DNA of 64,000 nucleotides from Microbulbifer thermotolerans (GCF_900112305.1 NZ_FOKT01000004.1:275209-339208); one strand, 5' to 3'; positions 10,103 to 19,395 are shown, counted from the stretch's first letter. The notes: generated by a model from the letters alone, not told the origin. A program made the numbers and translations.

Positions 10103-10456
10103 TCAGTAGGCCGGGCGGTGGTCTGCCAGTGCCAGCCAGCCGCGGACTACCCGGTAGACTGCCCACACCCAGGCGATACCCATAATCAAAAAGCCCAGCC
10201 CCAGCAGCCACCAGGTCAGGGAACCGATCACTGTCCACAGCAGCCAGAACCAAAAGGTGCGAATCTGCCAGCGGAAGTGGGATTCCGCCAGGGTGCCGCG
10301 CACATCGCCGCGCTTGAAATAGTTGACCAGCACGGCGACAAAAAACGGCACAGCGGTGAAGAGGGCGATCGCCTGAATCAGGTATACCAGGGTCGCCAGG
10401 TCGCGGCCGCTCTGCTCGCGGGCCTCTGGGTTTTTCGTGGGAAACTGCTCGGACAT
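10103..10456 (-). CDS. Small integral membrane protein (DUF4870-like)
   Basis: 117-residue protein with three or four hydrophobic segments (about residues 20-44, 65-85 and 84-105) and a polar N terminus of about 18 residues. The LVYLIQAIALFTAVPFFVAVLVNYFKR segment and the later FWLLWTVIGSL and GIAWVWAVYRVVRG blocks resemble small DUF4870-type membrane proteins of pseudomonads and relatives; function unknown. It is not clearly in an operon with the next minus-strand gene, whose 3' end is 69 bp upstream. Confidence 0.6.
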   Translation of the reverse strand: MSEQFPTKNPEAREQSGRDLATLVYLIQAIALFTAVPFFVAVLVNYFKRGDVRGTLAESHFRWQIRTFWFWLLWTVIGSLTWWLLGLGFLIMGIAWVWAVYRVVRGWLALADHRPAY

Positions 10457-10525
10457 AGTTTCTTCTCGCGGGAATATCAGCCCTCTATTGTGCGCGCGCC
10501 GTGGCGGTTTTCAACAATGGTCGTC

Positions 10526-11890
10526 TCACACCGACAGCCATTCAGCGCGCATATTCTGCTCCCGCCAGGATTTCAACGCTTGCACGGAAGCGCGCATCAG
10601 ATTCAGCAGTTCAGTACGTTGCTGGCGACACGCCTCCCGCTCTTTGTCGATCCCGAGCTGCGCGGCCAGTTCCCGCAAGCGCGCCGCCACTGCCTCCAGG
10701 CCCACTTCTTCCGCTTGTACTGCCAGCGTTTGTGCCTGCTTTTTCGCCTCCAGCCAGTGGCGCCCAGTGAGGGCGCTGGTGAGTGCCGCGGTCTGTTTCG
10801 GCAGCGCGGCGGCGCGCGCGCTCAGCAGTTCCGCAAACCGCCGCTGTCCCAGCGCATTCTGTTGCCGTTTCAGCGTGCCGGTTTCCAGCATAGGGGAGAG
10901 AAGGGGTGGGGGTGTCTGACGGCTGTCACCGCGTGCGTGGCGGGATGCCCATTTGAGTAGTTGTTCCAACTCCTGGTCGGATACGGGGCGGGCGAGTACG
11001 CCGGTCAGGCCGCGGGCCTGATAGCGGGCTTTGTCGCCGGGCCGGGGATCGTTGAGCAGGGCGAATACCGGCAGCTGGGTGACACGACCGCGGCGTATCT
11101 TCTGGGTGGCTTCCACTCCGTCCATCAGTGGCAAATGGCTGTCCATCAATACCAGGTCGAACGGCTTTTCGAGCGCTGCACTGGCGCCGTCCACACCGTT
11201 GTTTTGTCGTTCCACCCGGTGGCCGAGCGCCTGTAATTTGTCGCAAAGCGTAGGGTTGCGATCGTTTTCCACCAGCAGAATGGATAGGCCGCGTTTTTCA
11301 GCGGCCCGGCGATCGGGAGGGAGTTGCAGCTCAACGGCTTCCACCTGCCCCCAATTGCGGATTTCCTCCAGGGCCCTGTTTGCGGTTTGCAGCTGCCGCT
11401 GCGCTCTTTTTACCAGCCAACTGGATTCGGCATCCTCGATTCGCGCCAGTTGCCCGAGGGTGTGCTGCAGTGCGTCCAGTGGTTGACGCAGGTGGTGTCT
11501 GATGATGGCCAGCAGATCGGCGGTCTCCTGGCGCTGCCGCTCGAGCGTCTGGACGGCTTTTGTCAGCTGGCGTTTGTGATCGGAAAGCGCGTTTTTGCAG
11601 GATTGCAGCTGGCGGTGAATACCGGTGTTTTCTTCCCTGAGCGCGACAGCGCGTCGCTCAGCCGCTGCGGTGTCTCTGCGCTGGCGCAACCAAAGGCCGA
11701 GGGCAAGAGCGGATATAAGCAGTAGTGCCGTACCGAATGACGCCGGCCACAGGAGGGCTATCCGGGTATCGGTCAATGATATCGGTGCCGCGCTGGCAGC
11801 CGTCGGAAAAAGGGTAATGCCGGCGAGCAGGTGTGCGGGGAGGTTGGTGCGGAGAGCCGAGCTCCCCCAGTGGAAAATGGTCTTGTTCAT
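10526..11890 (-). CDS. Degenerate hybrid signalling protein (HisKA-like, receiver, HPt-like)
   Basis: 454 residues from ATG 11890. Order: signal or anchor region with a transmembrane helix (about 46-68), a coiled coil (75-125), a HisKA-like dimerisation helix with HHLRQPLDAL (His132/133), and then, where a histidine kinase would have its ATPase domain, directly a receiver domain (about 201-318; acidic pocket VEND, phospho-acceptor Asp250 in LMDSHLPLMDG). The C terminus (about 345-454) resembles an HPt domain, but the AHTLKG histidine is replaced (AQTLA, Gln387). It therefore cannot autophosphorylate by the usual route. It resembles a BarA-type hybrid kinase with one domain deleted. An upstream extension of the frame to 12151 has no protein-like features and was not used. 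Confidence 0.6.
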   Translation of the reverse strand: MNKTIFHWGSSALRTNLPAHLLAGITLFPTAASAAPISLTDTRIALLWPASFGTALLLISALALGLWLRQRRDTAAAERRAVALREENTGIHRQLQSCKNALSDHKRQLTKAVQTLERQRQETADLLAIIRHHLRQPLDALQHTLGQLARIEDAESSWLVKRAQRQLQTANRALEEIRNWGQVEAVELQLPPDRRAAEKRGLSILLVENDRNPTLCDKLQALGHRVERQNNGVDGASAALEKPFDLVLMDSHLPLMDGVEATQKIRRGRVTQLPVFALLNDPRPGDKARYQARGLTGVLARPVSDQELEQLLKWASRHARGDSRQTPPPLLSPMLETGTLKRQQNALGQRRFAELLSARAAALPKQTAALTSALTGRHWLEAKKQAQTLAVQAEEVGLEAVAARLRELAAQLGIDKEREACRQQRTELLNLMRASVQALKSWREQNMRAEWLSV

Positions 11891-12062
11891 CCTTGTTGCC
11901 ACTTGCGTTGATCGGGGCCAAGTCCTGCGGCCCGCGAAGGTGTTTACTGGGAGATACCTCAATGCGAGTTGATACTGCAATACGGCAGTACGTACAAGGG
12001 AAAATTCGCGGTTACGCGGCTTTAAAGGCGCATCAGTGCACCCACGGTACAACGCACAAAGA

Positions 12063-12569
12063 TCAGGCGAGTGTGTGGGGTTCTGCAAAGGGGCGCTTTT
12101 TGACCCACATTCTGCGCAGCCAGTCAAGGTAAATGCCGTAGGGGCGCCCAAGGATTCCGGCGATCAATATAAACGTGGCACTGGCTGTAAGAATTTCCCT
12201 CAGCCCTGCACCGCTGAGATAGATGCTGCCCGAATATAGTGGCAGCTGAAAACTCAGGAATACGAATGTGTCCACCAGATAGGCGTTGAGTCTACCGCGG
12301 CCGCCGAAGCGATGGGCCACCCAGCTGCGGTAGAGGCCGAAGGGGCGTGCGATCAAAGTGTTGCATACCAGCGCCATCAACCGCACCTTCAGGTGCTCCT
12401 GCCAGCTCATGCCCGCCAGTACCAACTCAATGGGGATGGCGATGAGCCAGGAAAAGCTGTTCATCGCAAAGATATCCAGGAAAAAATCCAGGCGGCGTGA
12501 GGGCCGGTTTGCTCCGTTTGCGTCGTCAGATTCCGGAATATTACGGGTAGTGGAGACAGAAGAAGGCAT
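12063..12569 (-). CDS. alaE: L-alanine exporter AlaE
   Basis: 168-residue integral membrane protein with four hydrophobic segments. DIFAMNSFSWLIAIPIELVLAGMSW, LVCNTLIARPFGLYRSWV, a FVFLSFQLPLYSGSIY helix and the ending ILGRPYGIYLDWLRRMW follow the AlaE family, which exports L-alanine across the inner membrane in Escherichia coli (149 residues). The N-terminal extension of about 25 polar residues is longer than in E. coli. The gene ends 173 bp upstream of the next minus-strand start, so it may be transcribed with the hybrid signalling gene. Confidence 0.85.
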   Translation of the reverse strand: MPSSVSTTRNIPESDDANGANRPSRRLDFFLDIFAMNSFSWLIAIPIELVLAGMSWQEHLKVRLMALVCNTLIARPFGLYRSWVAHRFGGRGRLNAYLVDTFVFLSFQLPLYSGSIYLSGAGLREILTASATFILIAGILGRPYGIYLDWLRRMWVKKRPFAEPHTLA

Positions 12570-12784
12570 GGGTACGACTCTCGGGAAACGACACGCCGTG
12601 GCCTGCGGGTAGGGCGCGGCTATTGGCCGAGCGATTATATCCGTATTTTCCGTATAATCTAGCTATACGTATCAATATATCCTATATATCGATATTTACA
12701 TCCTATTGTCACATTGGTTTGTAAGCTAATTCTTTCGGTTTGTGTTGTCGGTGTCTATGGCGGCTGAGGTCTAGCGCGATTAAT

Positions 12785-12800
12785 ATGCAATTTTTTGCAT
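12785..12800. promoter_or_regulatory. Predicted PadR-type operator
   Basis: ATGCAATTTTTTGCAT has inverted arms ATGCAA and TTGCAT around TTTT and ends 18 bp before the padR start codon. PadR proteins bind inverted repeats with ATGC/ATGT-type arms and often repress themselves, so this is the likely autoregulatory site. Confidence 0.6.
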
Positions 12801-12818
12801 AATCGAGTGGAAGCCCCT

Positions 12819-13364
12819 ATGTCTCTGCGTTACGCCGTTCTCACTCTGCTGGATATCGAGCCCGGTAGCGGCTACGACCTCAAGCGTCGCTTTGAACGCA
12901 GTGTTTCCCACTTCTGGAGTGCCAGCCACCAGCAGATGTACCGCGAACTGCACAGGCTGCACGACGAGGGGTTGTTGGACTGCACGGAGCAACCCCAGGC
13001 GGGCAAGCCGGACAAGAAGATATACAGTCTGACCGACCGGGGGCGGCAGGTGCTTAAGGAATGGGTGCAGCGACCGGCGCCGGCACAAAAAATCCGCGAG
13101 CCCTTTCTTGTACAGTTGTTCGCCGGTCACCACCTGAGCCGCGAGCAGGCTCGAGAGGCGGTACAGCGGCAGATGGAGCAGCACCGCGCGCTCCTGGCCG
13201 CCTATCTGGAACAAAATGAAAAAGTGCTGAAACGGGACCCGCAGCTGCAACGCCGCTATTGGCTTGCGCACCAGACACTATTGCTGGGGATCGAAGCGGA
13301 AAAGACTTGGCTCGCCTGGGGGGAAAGAGTATTGCGGGAATTGGATGCGCAGGTAGAGGAATAG
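12819..13364 (+). CDS. PadR-family transcriptional regulator
   Basis: 181 residues. The N-terminal winged helix (MSLRYAVLTLLDIEPGSGYDLKR, then SASHQQMYRELHRLHDEGLLD and the wing PDKKIYSLTDRGRQVLKEW) is diagnostic for PadR. The C-terminal half (about 95-178) is the helical Vir_C-type dimerisation domain. ATG 12819 is used; the frame remains open to 12795 but that region contains the palindromic operator. No obvious target gene adjoins it on the same strand; the neighbours are the divergent alaE and the convergent ketoacyl synthase gene. A strong terminator follows. Confidence 0.85.
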   Translation: MSLRYAVLTLLDIEPGSGYDLKRRFERSVSHFWSASHQQMYRELHRLHDEGLLDCTEQPQAGKPDKKIYSLTDRGRQVLKEWVQRPAPAQKIREPFLVQLFAGHHLSREQAREAVQRQMEQHRALLAAYLEQNEKVLKRDPQLQRRYWLAHQTLLLGIEAEKTWLAWGERVLRELDAQVEE

Positions 13365-13381
13365 CGGCGATACGTTGGCTA

Positions 13382-13413
13382 CAGGGCCGGGAGCTTTGCC
13401 GGCCCTGCGTTTT
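13382..13413 (+). terminator. Rho-independent terminator after padR
   Basis: CAGGGCCGG pairs perfectly with CCGGCCCTG across the loop GAGCTTTG and is followed by CGTTTTC. It sits between convergent genes and could act on both. Confidence 0.7.
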
Positions 13414-13420
13414 CGTCCAT

Positions 13421-14566
13421 TCAAAGAGAGATCTTTTCCAGAACCAAACTACCGATCGAATAGCCTGCGCCAAAGGAGCAGATCACGCCCCGGTCGCCGG
13501 GCTGCAGGTCATCGCTGTGCAGGTTAAAGGCGATGACCGAGCCGGCGCAGCCGGTGTTGGCATAGCGGTCCAGAACAATGGGGGCGCGCTCTGCGTTTGC
13601 GCCGTCGCCCATCAGTTTCTTCGCGATCAGGTTATTCATATTGATATTGGCCTGGTGCAGCCAGTAGCGGCGTACTTCGGCCGGTTCACTGCCGGTCTCG
13701 CGCACATGGGCTTCGATATGCGCGGCGGCCATGGGACAGACCTCCTTGAACACCCTGCGGCCATTCTGGCGGAAAAGCTTGCCGGGGCCGAAGGGATCCA
13801 CGTCGGCGGCGCGGGCAGTGTAGCCGAAGTTGGAGCGAATATTGTTGGAGAAGACTGTCTGCGCCTTGGTGCCGAGCACTTCCCAGGCGGTATCCGCGGT
13901 ACAGCTTTCGCGCCGTTCCACAACACTGGCTACGGCCACGTCGCCGAAAATAAAGTGGCTGTCGCGGTCGGTAAAGTCGATTTGCGGCGAGGCCAGTTCC
14001 GGGTTGACCACCAGCACTGCGCGGGCGCTGCCTGAAGCGACGGCGTCCACCGCGCGCTGCAGGGAGAAGGTCGCCGAGGAGCAGGCCACTTCCATATCGA
14101 ACGCGAAGCCTTCGACACCCAGCGCCGCCTGGATTTCAATAGCGATGGCCGGATAGGCGCGTTGCAGATAAGAGGCGCCGACGATGACCATGTCGATATC
14201 CTCGGGCGTCTTGCCGGCTTTTTCCAGGGCCAGTTTCGCCGCCGCAAGGCCCATTTCCGCTTGCAGGCACAGTTCGTTGTCGGCGCGCTCTGGCAGATAG
14301 GGGCGCATGCGCTCCGGGTCCAGAATGCCTTCGCGGGCAACCACGTAGCGGCTCTTGATGCCGGACGCTTTCTCGATAAATTCCGCTGAAGACTCGAGTT
14401 TGGGCGCCATTTCGCCCGCTTCGATTTCCGCGGCATATTTGCGGTTGTAGAGCGCCGCATGGGCGTTGTAAGCCGCCACCAACTCCTGGTTGCTGATGGA
14501 TTCCGGTGGCGTCCACAGGCCCGTGCCACTGATCACAATGCCGCGCGGCAGCTTGTATTCACTCAT
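13421..14566 (-). CDS. Beta-ketoacyl-ACP synthase III family protein
   Basis: 381-residue thiolase-fold enzyme. The catalytic triad of FabH-like enzymes is present: Cys162 in EVACSSATF, His304 in WLHQANINMN and Asn337 in YANTGCAG, with the C-terminal CSFGAGYSIGS glycine-rich block. It is about 60 residues longer than E. coli FabH, mainly by an insertion at residues 28-100. Such enzymes condense acyl-CoA with malonyl-ACP to start fatty acid chains; the substrate here is not predictable. It stands alone on the minus strand, with 154 bp to comF upstream. Confidence 0.8.
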   Translation of the reverse strand: MSEYKLPRGIVISGTGLWTPPESISNQELVAAYNAHAALYNRKYAAEIEAGEMAPKLESSAEFIEKASGIKSRYVVAREGILDPERMRPYLPERADNELCLQAEMGLAAAKLALEKAGKTPEDIDMVIVGASYLQRAYPAIAIEIQAALGVEGFAFDMEVACSSATFSLQRAVDAVASGSARAVLVVNPELASPQIDFTDRDSHFIFGDVAVASVVERRESCTADTAWEVLGTKAQTVFSNNIRSNFGYTARAADVDPFGPGKLFRQNGRRVFKEVCPMAAAHIEAHVRETGSEPAEVRRYWLHQANINMNNLIAKKLMGDGANAERAPIVLDRYANTGCAGSVIAFNLHSDDLQPGDRGVICSFGAGYSIGSLVLEKISL

Positions 14567-14720
14567 CGCTGAATTCCCCGGCCCGCGGCATGCAGCGCGA
14601 GCGATTGGTCATTTTCAATGTAGCAGTGTCGGCTTTGGCTGAGACGCCAGTACCATCCTGCTGGGAGTGTAATTGTGACGGGAATGTCAAATCCGGTCTA
14701 TGTGCGGAGGGGACGAAGAA

Positions 14721-15431
14721 TCAGGGTGTTCTGGCCAATGCATAAGCGCTGACCCAGGCCGCGCCGGCGGCGATCAGGGCGCGGGCGGCCGCCTCCAGGG
14801 TGGCGCCGGTGGTGATTACATCGTCCACCAATCCGATATGTCGGCCTTCCACGGGGCTGCACACGGCGAAAGAGTGTTCCGGATTGCGCAGTCGCTGCGA
14901 CCGTTTCAGCCGCAGCTGTGCCTCTCTGGCAACCACCCTGCGCAGCAGGCGGGCATGGACAGGAAGGTGCCACTGGCGGCCCAGCTCGGCCGCGATCAAT
15001 TGCGACTGGTTAAAACCGCGCTGCCAATAGCGGCGCCAGTGCAGGGGAATCGGTGCCAGCAGGTCCGGCGCCTTATCGGTAGGGCGTAGAGGCCCGGCCG
15101 CCAGTTGCGCCAGGCTGTGGCCTGCGGCCAGGTCGCCGCGGTACTTGAAGCGCTGCACCAACTGACCGATCGGAAAAGCGTAGAGCCAGGCGGCGCGAGC
15201 GGTGTTGAAAGAAGGTGCTTGTTGTAGGCAGCGGGCGCAGATCCCGGACACTTCCGCCGGTGCAGACAGCGGCAGGGCGCAGTGGCGACAGGCGCGCTGG
15301 AGCCAGGGCAGTTCCGCGGCACAAGGAGGACAGATGCCGTTGCCGTCGCTGTGATTGCCACACAGCAGGCACAGCGTAAGGCGCGCTGCCGGGAATCCGG
15401 AGAGAAAGTGTGAAATCTTCTTGTAAACCAT
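14721..15431 (-). CDS. comF: ComF-family phosphoribosyltransferase-like protein
   Basis: 236 residues. An N-terminal cysteine-rich zinc-finger-like region (CLLCG, CPPC, CRHC and CARC pairs between about 20 and 70) precedes a PRTase fold with the pyrophosphate-binding signature [20 protein letters not shown] (about 199-218). ComF/GntX proteins support DNA uptake and growth on exogenous DNA in several bacteria. The start codon and the next four codons (ATG GTT TAC AAG AAG) form one arm of the BirA operator, so BirA binding should block this gene as well as bioB; the comF-bioB divergent arrangement is common in gammaproteobacteria. Confidence 0.88.
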   Translation of the reverse strand: MVYKKISHFLSGFPAARLTLCLLCGNHSDGNGICPPCAAELPWLQRACRHCALPLSAPAEVSGICARCLQQAPSFNTARAAWLYAFPIGQLVQRFKYRGDLAAGHSLAQLAAGPLRPTDKAPDLLAPIPLHWRRYWQRGFNQSQLIAAELGRQWHLPVHARLLRRVVAREAQLRLKRSQRLRNPEHSFAVCSPVEGRHIGLVDDVITTGATLEAAARALIAAGAAWVSAYALARTP

Positions 15432-15474
15432 CCCTGGGTTATCTGGTTGACAGCGGTTCGCCCCCCGCTACACT
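15421..15474 (+). promoter_or_regulatory. BirA operator and bioB promoter
   Basis: TTGTAAACC (15421-15429), 15 bp, then GGTTGACA (15445-15452) matches the BirA operator form TTGTAAACC-N15-GGTTTACAA with changes only in the right arm. The right arm contains a consensus -35 box TTGACA (15447-15452), followed after 16 bp by the -10 box TACACT (15469-15474). BirA charged with biotinyl-AMP would therefore cover the bioB promoter. The left arm lies inside the start of comF. Confidence 0.9.
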
Positions 15475-15536
15475 GGCCAGTCTATTCCTCCGGCACCTTA
15501 AGGCGCCGCTACAAAGCAACAAGAGAGATTAAGCCT

Positions 15537-16604
15537 GTGACCGCCGCCCAGCAAATCCCCGCCGCCACCATCCGCCACGACTGGACCCGCCAAGAAGTGT
15601 TGGACCTGTTCGCGCTGCCTTTTAGCGACCTGTTGTTTATCGCTCAGCAGGTGCACCGCGCGCACTTCGACCCCAACCGGGTACAGGTCAGCACCCTCTG
15701 CTCCATCAAGACCGGCGCCTGTCCTGAAGACTGCGCCTACTGCCCTCAGAGCGCCCGCTACGACACCGGGTTGGAGCGGGAAAAACTGATGCGGGTGGAA
15801 AAAGTGGTGGAGGAGGCCCGCGCGGCCAAGGCCAGCGGCGCCACCCGCTTCTGTATGGGTGCCGCCTGGCGCTCGCCGAAGAAAAAGGACATGCCCTATG
15901 TGACGCAAATGGTGCGGGAAGTGAAGGCTCTGGGCCTGGAGACCTGCATGACTCTGGGCATGCTCAGTGACGAACAGGCGCAGGAATTGGCGGACGCCGG
16001 CCTCGATTACTACAACCACAACCTGGATACCTCTCCCGAATACTACGGCGAGATCATCACTACGCGCACCTACCAGGACCGCTTGGAGACCCTGGAGCGG
16101 GTACGCGCCGCAGGTATGAAAGTCTGTGCCGGTGGAATTATCGGCATGGGCGAAGGCGAGCGGGACCGGGCGGGCCTGTTGATGCAGTTGGCGAACCTGC
16201 CGGAGCACCCGGAATCTGTGCCTATCAATATGCTGGTCCGGGTGGCCGGAACGCCGCTGGAAAAGGAGCGTGATCTGGATCCCTTCGAGTTTATCCGCTG
16301 TATTGCCGTGGCCCGCATCATGATGCCCAAATCCCATGTGCGCCTGTCCGCCGGGCGGGAGCAGATGAGCGATGAAATGCAGGCCCTGGCTTTCCTCGCC
16401 GGCGCCAACTCCATTTTCTACGGCGAGAAGCTGCTGACCACCGCCAACCCCGAGGCCAACAAGGACATGCAGCTATTCAAGCGCCTGGGTATTCAGCCGG
16501 AAGAGTACCAGCAGCACGCGGATGAGGCCGAAGTGGAGGCGGAGCTGGAGGCGCAGATCGCCGAGCGGCGCAACGATTCCTTTTTCTATAACGCCGCCAA
16601 ATGA
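15537..16604 (+). CDS. bioB: Biotin synthase
   Basis: 355-residue radical-SAM enzyme that inserts sulfur into dethiobiotin. The [4Fe-4S] motif is Cys62, Cys66, Cys69 (ACPEDCAYC); [12 protein letters not shown] and [12 protein letters not shown] are BioB-specific. GTG 15537, preceded by AAGAGAG, was chosen; the frame extends to 15447, but that part overlaps the promoter. The stop overlaps the start of bioF (ATGA), and transcription starts from the BirA-controlled promoter upstream. Confidence 0.96.
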   Translation: MTAAQQIPAATIRHDWTRQEVLDLFALPFSDLLFIAQQVHRAHFDPNRVQVSTLCSIKTGACPEDCAYCPQSARYDTGLEREKLMRVEKVVEEARAAKASGATRFCMGAAWRSPKKKDMPYVTQMVREVKALGLETCMTLGMLSDEQAQELADAGLDYYNHNLDTSPEYYGEIITTRTYQDRLETLERVRAAGMKVCAGGIIGMGEGERDRAGLLMQLANLPEHPESVPINMLVRVAGTPLEKERDLDPFEFIRCIAVARIMMPKSHVRLSAGREQMSDEMQALAFLAGANSIFYGEKLLTTANPEANKDMQLFKRLGIQPEEYQQHADEAEVEAELEAQIAERRNDSFFYNAAK

Positions 16605-17800
16605 CCCTCGCGGAAACCCTGCGCGCCCGCCTGCAGGAGAGGCGCGAGCGCAATTTGTACCGCCATCTCAAGACCCTGGCCGCCGCGCCGAGCCCGCGGG
16701 CTGTGGTGGATGGACGCGAGCTACTTACTTTCAGCAGTAACGATTACCTGGGGTTGGCGACCCACCCAGAGGTGATTGCCGCTCAGCGGGAAGGGGCCAG
16801 TCTCGGTGCTGGCGCCACCGCATCGCACCTGGTCAATGGCCACCTGGAAATCCACGCGCGCCTGCAGGAGAAGATTGCGGAAGTCACCGGACGCGAAGCG
16901 GCGCTGGTCTTTTCCAGCGGCTATATGGCCAATATCGGAACCATCTGCGCCCTGGTGGGCCGGGGTGACAACATCATTTCCGACCGCCTCAATCACGCTT
17001 CCCTGATCGACGGCGCACGCCTGTGCGGTGCCGCCAGCCTGCGTTTCGCCCACAGTGATCTCGGCGGGATGGAGCGGCAATTGCAGCGAGCGGCACAAAA
17101 CGGCGGCAATACGCTGGTGGCGGTGGACGGTGTCTACAGCATGGACGGCGACCTCGCACCACTGGCGGAAATGGCCGGCCTCTGCCGGCGCTATAACGCC
17201 TGGTTGATGGTGGACGAAGCCCACGGTTTCGGCGCCATGGGCAGCCCGGATTTGCCCCTGGCCGGCAGTGTCGCTGCCGCCGGGCTAGACCAGGATGCGG
17301 TGCCGGTGATGATGGGGACTCTGGGTAAGGCCGCCGGCAATGCGGGCGCTTTTGTCGCCGGCTCGCGGGAACTGATCGATTACCTGGTGCAGTTCGCGCG
17401 GCCCTATGTTTACACCACTGGCATGCCGCCGGCGGTGGCCGCCGGCTGTCTGGCAGCGATCGACGTGATGCTGCGGGAGCCGGAGCGGCGCGAGTTGCTC
17501 AAGTGCAATATCGCGTTTTTCCGCACGCGCGCCGGTGCGCTGAAGCTGCCGCTGATGGAATCTGCCAGCGCGATACAGCCCCTGTTGCTCGGCTGCGAAA
17601 AAAAAGTCATGGCCGTCGCCGCCGAGCTGCAGCGGCTCGGTTTTCTGGTGGGGGCTATCAGGCCGCCGACGGTGCCCGCGGGTACCGCGCGCCTGCGCAT
17701 CACGCTCACCGCCAATCACACCCAGGCGCAGATTGAAGCATTGCTCGCTGCATTGGACGCTTCTCTGCGCGCTTTCGGCGCAAGTGCGGTGCCGGTGTGA
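16601..17800 (+). CDS. bioF: 8-amino-7-oxononanoate synthase
   Basis: 399-residue PLP enzyme joining pimeloyl-ACP (or -CoA) with L-alanine to give 8-amino-7-oxononanoate. Typical motifs: [15 protein letters not shown], the [13 protein letters not shown] region, [11 protein letters not shown] with the PLP-contacting aspartate, and the Lys of [17 protein letters not shown], which binds PLP. Overlaps bioB by four bases and the next gene by four (GTGA), a translationally coupled operon. Confidence 0.95.
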   Translation: MTLAETLRARLQERRERNLYRHLKTLAAAPSPRAVVDGRELLTFSSNDYLGLATHPEVIAAQREGASLGAGATASHLVNGHLEIHARLQEKIAEVTGREAALVFSSGYMANIGTICALVGRGDNIISDRLNHASLIDGARLCGAASLRFAHSDLGGMERQLQRAAQNGGNTLVAVDGVYSMDGDLAPLAEMAGLCRRYNAWLMVDEAHGFGAMGSPDLPLAGSVAAAGLDQDAVPVMMGTLGKAAGNAGAFVAGSRELIDYLVQFARPYVYTTGMPPAVAAGCLAAIDVMLREPERRELLKCNIAFFRTRAGALKLPLMESASAIQPLLLGCEKKVMAVAAELQRLGFLVGAIRPPTVPAGTARLRITLTANHTQAQIEALLAALDASLRAFGASAVPV

Positions 17801-19395
17801 AGCTGGTCCTTTTGCACGGCTGGGGTTGCGATGGGCGCATCTGGCAGCCGCTGATCGAAGCGCTGCGAGCCGGAGACGCAACCGATGTCGCGGTAACTTT
17901 ACTCGAACTGCCCGGCTTCGGTGGCAACAGCGGTTGTCCCTGGCCCGATGACGAAACTCTGTTGCAGCAGCTCTATGCGCAACTCCCAGCGGATTGTCTG
18001 CTGGTGGGGCACTCCCTGGGCGGTATGCTCGCCGCGCGGATGGCGGCCCAGCGAGGACAGACGAAGATCGCCGGGCTGATCACGATTGCCGCCAATGCCA
18101 CCTTTTTGCAGCGCGCGGACTGGCCGGGAATGGACCCGGAGACCTTTGCCCGTTTTCGCCACTCACTGGCGGATACGCCCAAATCCACCTGGGAAAAATT
18201 CTGCGGCCTGCAGGCGCGCGGCGACGCCGCTATGCGCCGCGTTCTCAAACAGTTGAAAGACTGGCCGCCGCCGTCCGTCGACGGCGCCTGGCTGAGTGCA
18301 CTCGAGTGCCTGGGGCGGTTGGATAACCGCGGAATTTTGCGGGAAATCCCACTGCCGGCGCTCCACCTGTTCGGCGGCAAGGATGCGCTGGTGCCCGCTG
18401 CGGCGGCGGACAAAATCCGCCAATTGGGCGCTACTGCCGAAGTGTTGGTGGATTGCGGGCACGCGCCGCAGATTTCCCGCCCGGAGTTGGTGGCGGAAAA
18501 GATCCGCGCTTTCCTGCCCCAGCGCGGGGACGGCCCAATTTCCTGCGGCGAACCTCCTCTGGACAAAAGTGCCGTGGCCAGATCATTCGGCCGCGCCGCT
18601 GCCACTTACGATGCGGCGGCCCACCTCCAGCGCGCTGTCTGCCGGCAGCTGCTCGCCGACACAGACAGCGGCTGGGCGCCAGAAGTGATTCTCGATCTGG
18701 GCAGCGGCACCGGCTATGGCAGCGAAATGCTGCGCCAGCGTTTTCCCCGTGCGCGGATTGTCGCACTGGATCTGGCCGAGGCGATGCTGCGCTACGCGCG
18801 CGAGCGGCGCCCTGCGGCGGACAACCATATTGTGGCCGACGCCGAACAGCTGCCCCTGGCGGATGGCAGCGTGGATTTGATTTTCTCCAGTATGGCGCTG
18901 CAGTGGTGCTACCGGTTGCCGGGGCTGTTCGCGGAGTTGCGGCGGGTGTTGGCGGAGGGTGGTCACTGTCTGGTGGCGACCTTGGGCCCGGCGACATTGC
19001 ACGAGCTGAAAAGCAGCTGGGCGGCAGTGGATAGTGGTGTCCACGTCAACCGTTTTTTGCCCAGGGATGCCTGGCTGGCCGCGGCCGCGGAGAGCGGCTT
19101 CAGCGGTGCGCTGCGCGCAGAGAGCCGGGTGCTGCACTACCGCACGGTGCAAAAGCTGATGCGGGATTTAAAAAATATCGGCGCGCGCAATATCAACCGC
19201 GATGCCGACCGCGGGCTGACGGGCCGGGAAAAACTGCGCCGCCTGACGGCGGCCTACGAGCCGCTGCGCACTGAGGCCGGCCTGCCCGCCAGCTACGAAG
19301 TACTGTATCTGGAGCTCGCCGCGGGCCGCTGCGGGCGCGGCCATGTCCGACTTGTGGACGGTGGCACCTTCGCGGAAAAGCGCGATCAGGGATAG
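17797..19395 (+). CDS. bioHC: BioH-BioC fusion: pimeloyl-ACP methyl ester esterase and malonyl-ACP O-methyltransferase
   Basis: 532 residues, two complete domains. Residues 1-245 are a BioH-type alpha/beta hydrolase: nucleophile Ser73 in VGHSLGG, Asp196 and His222 (DCGHAP). Residues about 257-532 are BioC: KSAVARSFGRAAATYD and the SAM motif ILDLGSGTGYGSEM (298-311). BioC methylates malonyl-ACP to prime pimelate synthesis by the fatty acid pathway, and BioH removes the methyl ester from pimeloyl-ACP, so the fusion carries the first and last steps of that module. A short glycine/proline-rich linker (246-256) joins them. The GTG start overlaps the bioF stop. The 3' end overlaps the convergent L,D-transpeptidase gene by ten bases. 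Confidence 0.93.
   Translation: MKLVLLHGWGCDGRIWQPLIEALRAGDATDVAVTLLELPGFGGNSGCPWPDDETLLQQLYAQLPADCLLVGHSLGGMLAARMAAQRGQTKIAGLITIAANATFLQRADWPGMDPETFARFRHSLADTPKSTWEKFCGLQARGDAAMRRVLKQLKDWPPPSVDGAWLSALECLGRLDNRGILREIPLPALHLFGGKDALVPAAAADKIRQLGATAEVLVDCGHAPQISRPELVAEKIRAFLPQRGDGPISCGEPPLDKSAVARSFGRAAATYDAAAHLQRAVCRQLLADTDSGWAPEVILDLGSGTGYGSEMLRQRFPRARIVALDLAEAMLRYARERRPAADNHIVADAEQLPLADGSVDLIFSSMALQWCYRLPGLFAELRRVLAEGGHCLVATLGPATLHELKSSWAAVDSGVHVNRFLPRDAWLAAAAESGFSGALRAESRVLHYRTVQKLMRDLKNIGARNINRDADRGLTGREKLRRLTAAYEPLRTEAGLPASYEVLYLELAAGRCGRGHVRLVDGGTFAEKRDQG

Noticed and set aside
10025-10960. 311-codon plus-strand frame starting in the repeat fragment
   Set aside because: Low-complexity proline/glutamine composition, opposite two minus-strand genes; not a protein-like sequence.
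11891-12151. N-terminal extension of the degenerate hybrid signalling protein
   Set aside because: The extra 87 residues lack any domain and precede a normal membrane-anchor start at 11890; it is likely the untranslated leader.
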